Shown piece after piece: positions 15,736 through 23,274 of a stretch of DNA of 64,000 bases; the stretch's first letter is position 1; each line of letters begins with the position of its first letter. Both the position numbers and the translations under genes were made by a program. The stretch lies in contig JACJXR010000001.1 of assembly GCA_020636505.1 (NCBI GenBank), positions 62,001 through 126,000 on the forward strand. Direction: 5' to 3'. Under the pieces are notes generated by a model. That model did no database searches. It saw nothing but the letters and a program-made list of their open reading frames with translations, and was not told where the DNA came from. This DNA comes from Chitinophagales bacterium. GTDB taxonomy: Bacteria > Bacteroidota > Bacteroidia > Chitinophagales > Chitinophagaceae.

Positions 15736-16464
15736 TTATCGAAGACTGTTTATCAGCATAAACACTCCGATACCCAACAATAGGTACAGAACTATCTTCT
15801 TAAATCGCTCTTGCGAAACACGCTCCAATAGTTTTTTTCCTATCCAAGTACCCACAAAGCCTATCACCACCAGTGCCATCATGTAGCTCAAATGCTCGGC
15901 ATGCATATATCCATTGAAGAAGTATACTATGGTTCTTGATAGGTCCACACCGAAATCTATTGCGGCAGATGTGGCCACGAACTGTTCTTTCTGTACGTTG
16001 AAGGCTACCATCGTCAACCCACGTATGGCACCGCCACTTCCCAACACTCCCGCTAAAAAGCCTGAGGCACCTCCACCTATCAAGGCATTGCGCTTATTCG
16101 CCGATATGGCTGCTTTATCATAAAACAGAAAAAACAGACTCATCAAAATCATGAATATGGCAAATGCTATCTGCAACAAACGCTCGTCGGCATACTTACT
16201 CAATACACCGCCCACTATCACCATTACTATCGCAGGCACACCTATGTATATCAGCAAAAACTTGTTGATGCTTTTGCGGAACAATGCCAGCTTGGAGATA
16301 TTGCTGGACATGTGAAAGATGGCAGTAATGCCCAATACGGACTTGAAATCGACAAATAAGTTAGCAATCGGAACAAAGAAGACAGAAGAACCGAAACCAC
16401 CAAGTGTGCCGACTATCTCCGCAAGCAGAGACAATATCAAGAATAGTAGAAATGATGCATTCAT
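15736..16464 (-). CDS. TauE/SafE family membrane transporter (second copy)
   Basis: A 242-residue polytopic protein with the two glycine-rich repeats of the TauE/SafE family: EIVGTLGGFGSSVFFVP near residue 16 and AGVLGSGGAIRGLTM near 138. Hydrophobic segments fit about eight helices. It is clearly different in sequence from the exporter at 5625-6404. It lies 18 nt after the GH3-family gene and is probably cotranscribed with it, which may link its substrate to an acyl or aryl acid handled by the GH3 enzyme. Exported compound unknown. Confidence 0.87.
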   Translation of the reverse strand: MNASFLLFLILSLLAEIVGTLGGFGSSVFFVPIANLFVDFKSVLGITAIFHMSSNISKLALFRKSINKFLLIYIGVPAIVMVIVGGVLSKYADERLLQIAFAIFMILMSLFFLFYDKAAISANKRNALIGGGASGFLAGVLGSGGAIRGLTMVAFNVQKEQFVATSAAIDFGVDLSRTIVYFFNGYMHAEHLSYMMALVVIGFVGTWIGKKLLERVSQERFKKIVLYLLLGIGVFMLINSLR

Positions 16465-16482
16465 TGAATGTATTGGAGTTGC

Positions 16483-17997
16483 CTACTCTTTTGTATACGG
16501 CATTATTTCTTCCAAATATTTACGTTCGTTGCTCAAGCGAGGCACTTTGTGCTGTCCTCCCAACTTGCCTTTGCCTTTGAGCCACCTGTTAAACCCATTC
16601 TTAGGCATACGGTGTACTATCGGCATACGGAGTGCAATATCCTTGTGACGCTTGGCGTCGTAATCGGAGTTTATTTTTTTCAGCTCTGCATCCAACCTTG
16701 TTGTAAACTCTTCCAAACTGCAAGGCAGATACTCAAACTCAATTATCCACTCGTGAGCACCATTGCTACCCTCCGTCATATATACCGGTGCTGCTGTATA
16801 ATCATTCACTACTGCACCTGTGGCATGACAAGCTGCAGCTATGGCTTGGTCGGTATTGTCCACTATCACTTCTTCGCCAAAAGCGTTGATATAGTGTTTC
16901 AACCTACCGGTCACTTTTATACGGTATGGTGCTATTGAGGTAAACTGTATGGTATCACCCACCACATATCTCCATAGGCCGCCATTGGTGTTCAAAACCA
17001 AGGCATAATTCTTATTCAGCTCCACTTCTTTCAGAGACAATGTTTCAGGATGGTCTTTGCCCCACTCTTCCATCGGCATGAACTCGTAGTAGATGCCATG
17101 ATTGAGGAACAACAACATATCATCGCGAGTCACATCGTCCTGTGCAGCGAAGAACCCTTCGGATGCGTTGTATGTTTCCACATAGCGCATCCTATCTGAT
17201 GGTATGAAGTTGTTGAACTGCTCTTTGTATGGAGTAAAGCTTACGCCACCGTGCACATACACCTCAAGGTCCGGCCATACTTCCGATATATTGTTCGCAC
17301 CCGATATTTCAAGGATACGTTTCAATAAAACAATGGTCCATGTAGGTACACCTGCTATATAGGTCACCTTTTCGTGGATGGTGTTGTGTGCTATTTTTTC
17401 GATTTTCTCTTCCCACTCAGCCATCAATGCTATCGAAAGCTCAGGTGTACGCACCAGTTGACCATACAGCGGTAGGTTTTGAAGCATTACCGCCGATAGA
17501 TCTCCATAGAAAGAGTCTGCATTCAGTTGATTTATTTGGTGGCTACCGCCTATCACTAGACACTTACCCGACATAAAATTCGACTGTGGGAACTGCCTGA
17601 AGTACATGGCAAATACATCCTTACCCGCTTTGAAGTGGTTATCATCCAGAGATTCCTTACTGATTGGGATGAACTTGCTTCTGTCACTCGTGGTACCACT
17701 CGATTTTGCAAACCAGTTGATGGGCGAAGGCCACAATATATTCTGCTCCCCCTCCAATATCCGTTCTATATATGGCTTTAGATTATCATAGTCCGTGATG
17801 GGAACGTTCTTCTTATACTCCTCTATCCTGTTGATATGAGCAAAATCGTACTTCTTACCGTATTCCGTAAACTGTCCCGACCCGATGATATGGTTGAATA
17901 CCTGTTTTTGGGTATCGATGGGATTGAGCATAAAGTTATCTATTGCACTTGCGCGCAACTTGAAATACCCCTTTAGTGCAGGACTGATTATGCTCAT
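16483..17997 (-). CDS. GH3 family acyl-adenylating protein
   Basis: A 504-residue member of the GH3 (auxin-responsive promoter) family, ATP-dependent enzymes that adenylate a carboxylic acid and conjugate it to an amino acid or similar nucleophile. The P-loop-like motif is KSSGTTSDRSKFIP near residue 100. YVHGGVSF, YNASEGFFAAQD and LWRYVVGDTIQF follow in the expected order. Bacterial GH3 proteins are common in Bacteroidota, but their substrates are mostly unknown. It is probably an operon with the TauE transporter downstream; lptB lies 68 bp upstream on the same strand. Confidence 0.92.
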   Translation of the reverse strand: MSIISPALKGYFKLRASAIDNFMLNPIDTQKQVFNHIIGSGQFTEYGKKYDFAHINRIEEYKKNVPITDYDNLKPYIERILEGEQNILWPSPINWFAKSSGTTSDRSKFIPISKESLDDNHFKAGKDVFAMYFRQFPQSNFMSGKCLVIGGSHQINQLNADSFYGDLSAVMLQNLPLYGQLVRTPELSIALMAEWEEKIEKIAHNTIHEKVTYIAGVPTWTIVLLKRILEISGANNISEVWPDLEVYVHGGVSFTPYKEQFNNFIPSDRMRYVETYNASEGFFAAQDDVTRDDMLLFLNHGIYYEFMPMEEWGKDHPETLSLKEVELNKNYALVLNTNGGLWRYVVGDTIQFTSIAPYRIKVTGRLKHYINAFGEEVIVDNTDQAIAAACHATGAVVNDYTAAPVYMTEGSNGAHEWIIEFEYLPCSLEEFTTRLDAELKKINSDYDAKRHKDIALRMPIVHRMPKNGFNRWLKGKGKLGGQHKVPRLSNERKYLEEIMPYTKE

Positions 17998-18065
17998 CTG
18001 GTTACTAAGTATCTGTATATTCTAAATATGAAAAACAGGGTGTCTGCTAATATAGTATTTACAGG

Positions 18066-18812
18066 CTATTTTGTTGTAGAATAATCCTTGCGTTTTAGCT
18101 CAAAATGTCTGCCAAGATATACTTTTCTCACCTGCTCATCTGCAGCCAGTTCTTCGGCGGTGCCTGCTTTCAGTATCTTTCCTTCGAACAATAAGTATGC
18201 GCGGTCGGTGATGGACAGTGTTTCCTGTACGTTATGGTCGGTGATGAATATGCCTATGTTTCTGTATTTAAGATTGGCCACTATACTCTGAATATCCTCC
18301 ACCGCAATGGGGTCGATACCTGCAAAAGGCTCATCCAACAGGATGAACTTAGGGTCAACTGCCAATGCTCTGGCTATTTCGGTACGTCTGCGCTCACCAC
18401 CGCTCAACACATCTCCGGGACTTTTGCGCACATGCGTCAGCCTGAACTCCTCCAGCAGCGATTCTAACTTTTGCTTCTGTTCTTCTTTGCTAAGCTTGGT
18501 CATCTCCAACACGGAAAGAATATTATCCTCAACGGACAATTTTCTGAAAACGGATGCTTCCTGCGGCAAATATCCGATACCCATCTGTGCACGTTTGTAC
18601 ATAGGCAGGTTACTGATGCTCTCATTGCTCAAGAACACCTCGCCCTCGTCGGGCTTCACCAAGCCCACCACCATGTAAAACGAAGTGGTTTTACCTGCAC
18701 CGTTAGGCCCCAGTATACCCACTATTTCGCCTTGGTTCACCTCGAACGATACATGGTCAACCACCGTACGGTTGCGGTAACGCTTTACCAGCCCTTTGGC
18801 CACTATTTTCAT
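18066..18812 (-). CDS. lptB: LPS export ABC transporter ATP-binding protein
   Basis: A 248-residue ABC ATPase. Walker A is GPNGAGKTT (residues 35-43), the signature is LSGGERRR, Walker B is FILLDEPFAGID, and the H-loop is ITDHNVQET. The motif DHNVQETLSITDRAYLL is typical of LptB, which powers extraction of lipopolysaccharide by LptFG. I start at ATG 18812; a TTG five codons earlier is the alternative. TATTTTTG lies 31 nt upstream of the ATG. None of the other lpt genes are in the window. Confidence 0.93.
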   Translation of the reverse strand: MKIVAKGLVKRYRNRTVVDHVSFEVNQGEIVGILGPNGAGKTTSFYMVVGLVKPDEGEVFLSNESISNLPMYKRAQMGIGYLPQEASVFRKLSVEDNILSVLEMTKLSKEEQKQKLESLLEEFRLTHVRKSPGDVLSGGERRRTEIARALAVDPKFILLDEPFAGIDPIAVEDIQSIVANLKYRNIGIFITDHNVQETLSITDRAYLLFEGKILKAGTAEELAADEQVRKVYLGRHFELKRKDYSTTK

Positions 18813-18843
18813 TTCTGTGTCGCTCAAACTGTTCCGTTTCAGG

Positions 18844-18851
18844 CAAAAATA
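18844..18851 (-). promoter_or_regulatory. -7 box TATTTTTG for lptB
   Basis: Exact TAnnTTTG match on the minus strand, 31 nt before the chosen ATG. Confidence 0.5.
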
Positions 18852-18929
18852 ACAATACGCTGCAAAGTACCGCTAAATACATTGCATGAATGTTACTATT
18901 TGCATAAAGTTAAATCAGCCGATATTATT

Positions 18930-18937
18930 TACTTTTG
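18930..18937 (+). promoter_or_regulatory. -7 box TACTTTTG for metF, 8 nt from ATG
   Basis: Exact TAnnTTTG match; 8 nt separate it from ATG 18946, supporting that start over the in-frame ATG at 18886. Confidence 0.6.
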
Positions 18938-18945
18938 CCACCTAT

Positions 18946-19899
18946 ATGAAAGTAACGGAATACCTGGCGCAGGCCAAAAAACCAATTATTTCGCTCGAAG
19001 TACTCCCACCACCGAAAGGAAAGAGCATCGAGTCCATATATAAGACGCTTGACCCGCTAATGGAGTTCAAGCCATCGTTCGTGAACGTAACCTATCACCG
19101 TGCAGAGCAAGTTTACAAGAAGCGTAAAGACGGCACTTTTGAAAGTGTAGAGATAAGGAAACGTCCCGGTACAGTTGGTATTTGTGCGGCTATCATGGGT
19201 AAATACAAGGTGGAGGCCATACCTCACCTTATATGCGGCGGTTTCAGCAAAGAAGAAACCGAGAATGCACTTATTGACCTGAACTTCCTTGGAGTACAAA
19301 ATGTTCTTGCACTACGTGGCGATGCCGCTTCCAACGAGAAGTTCTTTGTACCACACCCGAAAGGGCATAAATATGCCGAAGATCTTGTAGGGCAGATAAT
19401 AGAACTCAACAAGGGTAAATACATTGAAGATGATATCATCAATGGAACCAACACCGACTTTTGCATAGGTGTGGCCGGTTATCCTGAAAAGCATTTTGAA
19501 GCACCGAACTTGGATGTGGACCTATACTATCTTAAACGCAAGATAGACTTGGGTGCAGACTACATCACCACTCAGATGTTCTTCAATAACAAGCACTTCT
19601 ACGATTTTTCAGAAAAGTGTAAACAACAAGGCATTAATGCACCCATCATACCGGGCTTGAAGCCTCTGTACAATCACAATCAATTGAGTGTAGTACCGAG
19701 AATTTTCAACACAGAGATACCTACAGACTTGTTCAAAGAAATGCAGAATGCCAAGACGCCCGAAGCATGCGAGAAAGTAGGAGAAGATTGGTTGTATGAG
19801 CAGTGCAAAGACTTGCTTAACAACAATGTTCCCGTGCTACACTTCTACACATTGGGCAAGCCACATGTGGTTTATAACGTGTTGAAGAGATTGTTCTAG
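18946..19899 (+). CDS. metF: 5,10-methylenetetrahydrofolate reductase
   Basis: A 317-residue FAD-dependent TIM barrel that makes 5-methyl-THF for methionine synthesis. Family features are SLEVLPPPKG at the N-terminus (with the catalytic-type Glu), FVNVTYHRA, LALRGDA and the DLYYLKRKIDLGADYITTQ segment near the folate site. I chose ATG 18946: the in-frame ATG at 18886 would add 20 unconserved residues and would lie upstream of the -7 box. The gene overlaps the convergent beta-lactamase gene by four bases (CTAG). Confidence 0.95.
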   Translation: MKVTEYLAQAKKPIISLEVLPPPKGKSIESIYKTLDPLMEFKPSFVNVTYHRAEQVYKKRKDGTFESVEIRKRPGTVGICAAIMGKYKVEAIPHLICGGFSKEETENALIDLNFLGVQNVLALRGDAASNEKFFVPHPKGHKYAEDLVGQIIELNKGKYIEDDIINGTNTDFCIGVAGYPEKHFEAPNLDVDLYYLKRKIDLGADYITTQMFFNNKHFYDFSEKCKQQGINAPIIPGLKPLYNHNQLSVVPRIFNTEIPTDLFKEMQNAKTPEACEKVGEDWLYEQCKDLLNNNVPVLHFYTLGKPHVVYNVLKRLF

Positions 19900-20771
19900 G
19901 ATTCTTTATCTGTTGGCATTGCACCAAAATCCTTAAGCAGCTTCTTAAGGATGTCAATGCGTATTGTAGCCCACTGTTGTGATTTGTCAGACTCAGGTAC
20001 TTCAAAGTTCAATGCGAAGAAGTATGGATACATACGCACATCGCTCTTGTTCATGGAGTTTTCGTGTTCTTTTATAGGTACTATCTTTTCGATATAGCCT
20101 ACCACCCACAACACATTGTTGTCGGCATGTTGCCCCCAACCTGTTTTGTAGTACAGCTTATAGTCGTCCGTATCTTCTTGCAGCATCATACTGTGTACAA
20201 TACGTTGCGTGCGCTCTGTAAACGGCAGTTGTTTGAAATACATCCTCTTTAAGAAGCCTACTTGCTCATCCGCGGATATTTTAAGACTGTCGTTTATCCA
20301 AAATTGGTCTATACCACCACCGATGCTCTTGTTACCGTAATTGGCAGTATCCAAATAATGCTGCATATAATCAGGGCCTATGCGGCGCGCCAACTCTTGA
20401 TAATATCCAAGATTGCTCACCTTAAAAGCCTCACGCATACTCATATCCTTGTTCCAAGCCGGGTTCCAACGCTCTACACTATCCCACATGATAACGAAAG
20501 ACTCATCGGGAACCTTAGGTATCTCCAATGCCACCAATGAGTTGAATATCTTAAACGTGGAAGCTGGTGTAAAACGCTCCAAGCAACGCTCTTTGTTGAA
20601 ATAATCTATCGCTTCATGGTTGTTGTCTCGCATAATGAAGCATGCCTTGGCACTGTCTATGCCATACTCCTCAAAATAATTGCCCCATTGTGGATGGTCG
20701 TGTATCCTGCTTTCTTTACAAGATGCGATGAACAATGCGGAACTCAACAATATGAATAGACTATAACGCAT
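19896..20771 (-). CDS. Class D (OXA-type) beta-lactamase, lipoprotein
   Basis: A 291-residue serine beta-lactamase. The lipobox IASC places lipidated C18 in the periplasm. The active site is STFK (S71, K74), YGN is at 145-147, the carbamylation-supporting tryptophan W158 lies in DQFWINDSLKIS, and KTGW starts at 209. The second motif, normally SxV, reads SNL (119-121), an unusual change at the site governing the deacylation pocket. I start at ATG 20771 because the longer frame begins with TTG inside the -7 box. There are no mobile elements nearby, so it is probably intrinsic. The stop overlaps metF by 4 bp. Confidence 0.93.
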   Translation of the reverse strand: MRYSLFILLSSALFIASCKESRIHDHPQWGNYFEEYGIDSAKACFIMRDNNHEAIDYFNKERCLERFTPASTFKIFNSLVALEIPKVPDESFVIMWDSVERWNPAWNKDMSMREAFKVSNLGYYQELARRIGPDYMQHYLDTANYGNKSIGGGIDQFWINDSLKISADEQVGFLKRMYFKQLPFTERTQRIVHSMMLQEDTDDYKLYYKTGWGQHADNNVLWVVGYIEKIVPIKEHENSMNKSDVRMYPYFFALNFEVPESDKSQQWATIRIDILKKLLKDFGAMPTDKES

Positions 20772-20789
20772 AACACTCTGTTTGGGCTG

Positions 20790-20797
20790 CAAAGATA
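20790..20797 (-). promoter_or_regulatory. -7 box TATCTTTG for the beta-lactamase
   Basis: Exact TAnnTTTG match on the minus strand, 18 nt before ATG 20771. No -33 TTG at the expected distance. Confidence 0.6.
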
Positions 20798-20816
20798 GTT
20801 GATTGATAGCTTTATA

Positions 20817-21788
20817 TTAGTCGAAAGACTGGTTGGAGGCGGCGGATATTTTTACCATTCGCTCGTATTCGGCCGCGGTCAGGTCATTGAAGAAGAAGTG
20901 TATCGGATTGATCTTTTCGCCGTGCTTTATTACCTCGTAGTGCAAGTGCGAGCCGGTACTTTTACCCGTACTACCCACCCAGCCTATCACTTCGCCACGT
21001 TTCACCTTGGCTCCGGGCTTTGCTTTCATCTTCTTCATGTGCGCATAAAGTGTATTATATCCATACCCGTGACTGATAACTATATGGTACCCGTAACCAC
21101 CATTATCGTAGCGGGCCTCTTTTACCACACCATCGCCTGTGGCGTATATGGGTGTTCCCGTTGCGGCAGTGAAGTCAAGCCCTGTATGAAGTTTAGGCGT
21201 TTTGTATATAGGGTCTATCCTGTAACCGAAACCGGATGCCACACGTTCTAAATTACGGTTGGAAACAGGCTGAATGGCAGGCAGGCTGGATAGCATCTTC
21301 TCTTTTGTGGCTACCAACTGCTCCAATGTATCGTAAGATGTTTTTTGTAGCGCCAACCTTTTCCTCAATGCAACCACATTGTTCTCTATCTGCTCAGACA
21401 ACTTCACAGTATTGGCCACTATACCTTCATCACCCTCTTCACTGTATTCCTTTCCTTTGCGCACACTATCAGGCAACGGCGGTGCTTCAAATACGGCACG
21501 GTAGATGTTGTTATCTCTATGCTCCAGCTGTGCCAATTGGCCATCAAGGTCGTTCAGTTCATTTTGAAGGTTGTAATACCCTTCACGCAGCAGATGTATC
21601 TCTGCTTTAAGTTGTTTTTCTTTTGGGGAGTCGAGTACTTGAAAGGCAATGGCAACAATGATTGCAGCCGTCACCATAGCCGCGGAGAAGAAACCAAGCG
21701 CGCGCAGCAGCTTCGTCTTCCACGAAAGTTCCAATTTTTCAAATCTGTGGGTATCAGTGTTGTAGTAATATTTCCTTACCCGCTTCAA
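20817..21788 (-). CDS. M23 family metallopeptidase, membrane-anchored
   Basis: A 323-residue protein: short basic cytoplasmic tail, one membrane helix (about residues 32-50), a coiled coil (about 55-95) and a second helical stretch, then a LytM/M23 domain. The zinc ligands are in HTGLDF and SHLHYEV, and the family strands GYGYHIVISHG and KVKRGEVIGWVG are present, so the peptidase should be active. M23 enzymes cut peptidoglycan cross-bridges or activate amidases. The gene is preceded by the structured segment 21819-22083, which contains a strong terminator 107 nt before the start. Confidence 0.93.
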   Translation of the reverse strand: MKRVRKYYYNTDTHRFEKLELSWKTKLLRALGFFSAAMVTAAIIVAIAFQVLDSPKEKQLKAEIHLLREGYYNLQNELNDLDGQLAQLEHRDNNIYRAVFEAPPLPDSVRKGKEYSEEGDEGIVANTVKLSEQIENNVVALRKRLALQKTSYDTLEQLVATKEKMLSSLPAIQPVSNRNLERVASGFGYRIDPIYKTPKLHTGLDFTAATGTPIYATGDGVVKEARYDNGGYGYHIVISHGYGYNTLYAHMKKMKAKPGAKVKRGEVIGWVGSTGKSTGSHLHYEVIKHGEKINPIHFFFNDLTAAEYERMVKISAASNQSFD

Positions 21789-21818
21789 ATCTCGATTTTA
21801 ACGGATAAAAATAGTTTT

Positions 21819-21853
21819 TTAAACCCACATGTTCAGCATATACATGGGTTTAA
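21819..21853. repeat. 9-bp inverted repeat upstream of M23 gene
   Basis: TTAAACCCA (21819-21827) and TGGGTTTAA (21845-21853) with 17 nt between; inner bases ACATG/CATGT can pair further. On the minus strand it is followed by a TATTTTTA stretch. It lies 31 bp before the M23 start and may be a second attenuator-like hairpin. Confidence 0.6.
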
Positions 21854-21894
21854 TACGCATTGTTTTAACAAAGTGCATACAACAGTTGAAACAT

Positions 21895-21923
21895 AAAAAA
21901 ATACGGGCCCCGGAAGGAGCCCG
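21895..21923 (-). terminator. Strong intrinsic terminator in the intergenic segment
   Basis: Minus strand: 8-bp GC stem CGGGCTCC / GGGGCCCG (one G-U pair), tetraloop TTCC, then TATTTTTTT. There is no minus-strand protein gene upstream for it to serve, which is the main evidence for an RNA gene or leader. Confidence 0.85.
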
Positions 21924-22015
21924 CGCTTTCGTAAGGGGTGGATAGACTATCCTATCCAACACAAAGCTACCTTAGGTGACCGGGTCATAATATCCCTCAT
22001 GTCCCGTAGATTTCC

Positions 22016-22033
22016 ATCCGTACCTGTACGGAT
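22016..22033. repeat. Perfect 8-bp inverted repeat
   Basis: ATCCGTAC-CT-GTACGGAT: perfect arms with a 2-nt centre. It is either an operator-like site or the first hairpin of the candidate RNA. Confidence 0.7.
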
Positions 22034-22084
22034 ACAATATCGAATGCACGAAACCGTTATTATTACGTCAAAAGGACTTTTTTT

Positions 22085-22423
22085 ATGAGATCGTTGAAGG
22101 GAATTATGACGGCTATGCTCATAGCCGCATTGGCAATGGGTGCAGTTTCATGCAAAAAAGAGCATTCTACAAAAAGCACATTATGTACGGGTGATTGCGA
22201 AGTACGTGTAGGAAAGATCAGCCAACAAGGAATCACTTACTACCAGTATGGCACCCATATACTTACAGCAAAGGATAATACACAATATGTATTGTACAGT
22301 AATACAGTCAACTTGGACAAATTCATAGACAAAAATGTATCCGCACTAATCAAAGAAGCCGACTACACTGTTGAAATGGGTCCAAAGCTGTATTACGTGG
22401 TTACGGTCGTTCCAACCCCTTAG
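22085..22423 (+). CDS. Small lipoprotein, hypothetical
   Basis: A 112-residue protein with a lipoprotein signal peptide (lipobox GAVSC, C23) followed by KKE and a Lys/Ser-rich linker. The mature domain has one further cysteine pair (LCTGDCE) and alternating strands (ITYYQYGTHILTAK, TQYVLYS), fitting a small beta domain. It is not recognised. It precedes gldF by 91 bp on the same strand; a TATATTTG box in that gap suggests gldF has its own promoter. It begins 2 bp after the structured non-coding segment. Confidence 0.75.
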   Translation: MRSLKGIMTAMLIAALAMGAVSCKKEHSTKSTLCTGDCEVRVGKISQQGITYYQYGTHILTAKDNTQYVLYSNTVNLDKFIDKNVSALIKEADYTVEMGPKLYYVVTVVPTP

Positions 22424-22488
22424 AATATTATACCGGCTTTAACACATTGGCATGACATTAAAACCACTGCCATTTTGTTATATTTGCC

Positions 22489-22496
22489 AACTTCAA
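22489..22496 (+). promoter_or_regulatory. -7 box TATATTTG for gldF operon
   Basis: Exact TAnnTTTG match 18 nt before the gldF ATG. Confidence 0.6.
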
Positions 22497-22514
22497 TAGT
22501 AAGGTTGGCAGCAC

Positions 22515-23264
22515 ATGCGCAGTATATTTTTAAAAGAAATAAGGTCTTATTTCAGCTCGATAGTAGGGTATGTGGCCATACTCGTTTTTTTGGTGTTCTG
22601 TGGGCTGTTCCTATGGGTTTTTGAAGATTCAGGAATACTGTCTTACGGCTATGCCTCACTCGACCGTTTTTTCGAGTTGGCTCCTTGGTTGCTCATTTTG
22701 TTGATACCCGCCATTACCATGCGCTCATTCGCTGATGAGTTTAGAGCCGGTACCATTGAGTGGTTGTCTACAAAACCACTGAAAGATTCCGACATCATTT
22801 TGGGTAAATACTTCGCTTGTATTGTTTTGGTGGCATTCGCATTGGCACCTACTTTGCTGTATGCATATACCATAGACAACTTGGCGATGCTCAACACAAG
22901 CATCGACTTCGGAAGCATCATCGGCTCATATATCGGATTGTTGTTTTTGGCAGCTGCATTCACTGCGGTAGGCATATTCAGTTCTTCCATCACCGGCAAT
23001 CAGGTGGTGGGATTCCTTACAGGTATGTTCGCTTGCTATATTCTGTATAGCGGTTTCGAATCGTTGAGCAAGCTGCCTGCATTTGCAGAGGGTATAGACT
23101 ATTACCTGAGCATGGTGGGCATGGCGTTTCATTACAAATCCATCAGCCGCGGATTAATAGACAGTCGCGATGTGGTGTACTTTCTATCTGTCATAGCAAT
23201 ATTCATATCACTTACAAGATATTCATTGAACAGCCGCACTTGGGATACGGCGTCGCAGGACTAG
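22515..23264 (+). CDS. gldF: Gliding motility ABC transporter permease GldF
   Basis: A 249-residue ABC-2 type permease with six hydrophobic helices. The N-terminus (RSIFLKEIRSYFSSIVGY) and the conserved tract LIPAITMRSFADEFRAGTIE, followed by WLSTKPL, are typical of GldF. With GldG and the ATPase GldA (not in this window) it forms a transporter needed for gliding in Flavobacterium, although homologues occur in non-gliding relatives. GldG begins 11 nt after the stop, forming an operon with the DUF4340 gene. Confidence 0.93.
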   Translation: MRSIFLKEIRSYFSSIVGYVAILVFLVFCGLFLWVFEDSGILSYGYASLDRFFELAPWLLILLIPAITMRSFADEFRAGTIEWLSTKPLKDSDIILGKYFACIVLVAFALAPTLLYAYTIDNLAMLNTSIDFGSIIGSYIGLLFLAAAFTAVGIFSSSITGNQVVGFLTGMFACYILYSGFESLSKLPAFAEGIDYYLSMVGMAFHYKSISRGLIDSRDVVYFLSVIAIFISLTRYSLNSRTWDTASQD

Positions 23265-23274
23265 TTTGAACTAT

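Larger units (their letters stand above)
21895..22083 (-). ncRNA. Candidate small RNA or regulatory leader upstream of M23 peptidase
   Basis: No protein is encoded here on either strand. Read on the minus strand, the segment has a hairpin ATCCGTA-N4-TACGGAT (22033-22016), a hairpin GGATAG-N6-CTATCC (21957-21940), a possible closing pairing TTTCGT with ACGAAA, and then a strong terminator. The 5' end is not defined; no perfect TAnnTTTG box was found. It may be a free small RNA ending at the terminator, or an attenuated leader of the M23 gene. I do not recognise it as tmRNA, RNase P, SRP or a known riboswitch. Confidence 0.45.

Noticed and set aside
18886..18945. Upstream in-frame ATG of metF giving 20 extra residues
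   Set aside because: The added residues do not fit the family N-terminus, and a -7 box lies between that ATG and the chosen one.
21966..21976. CCTAAGGTAGC on the minus strand, identical to a stretch of 23S rRNA
   Set aside because: Only 11 bases match and the flanks differ; a chance match within the structured segment, not an rRNA fragment.
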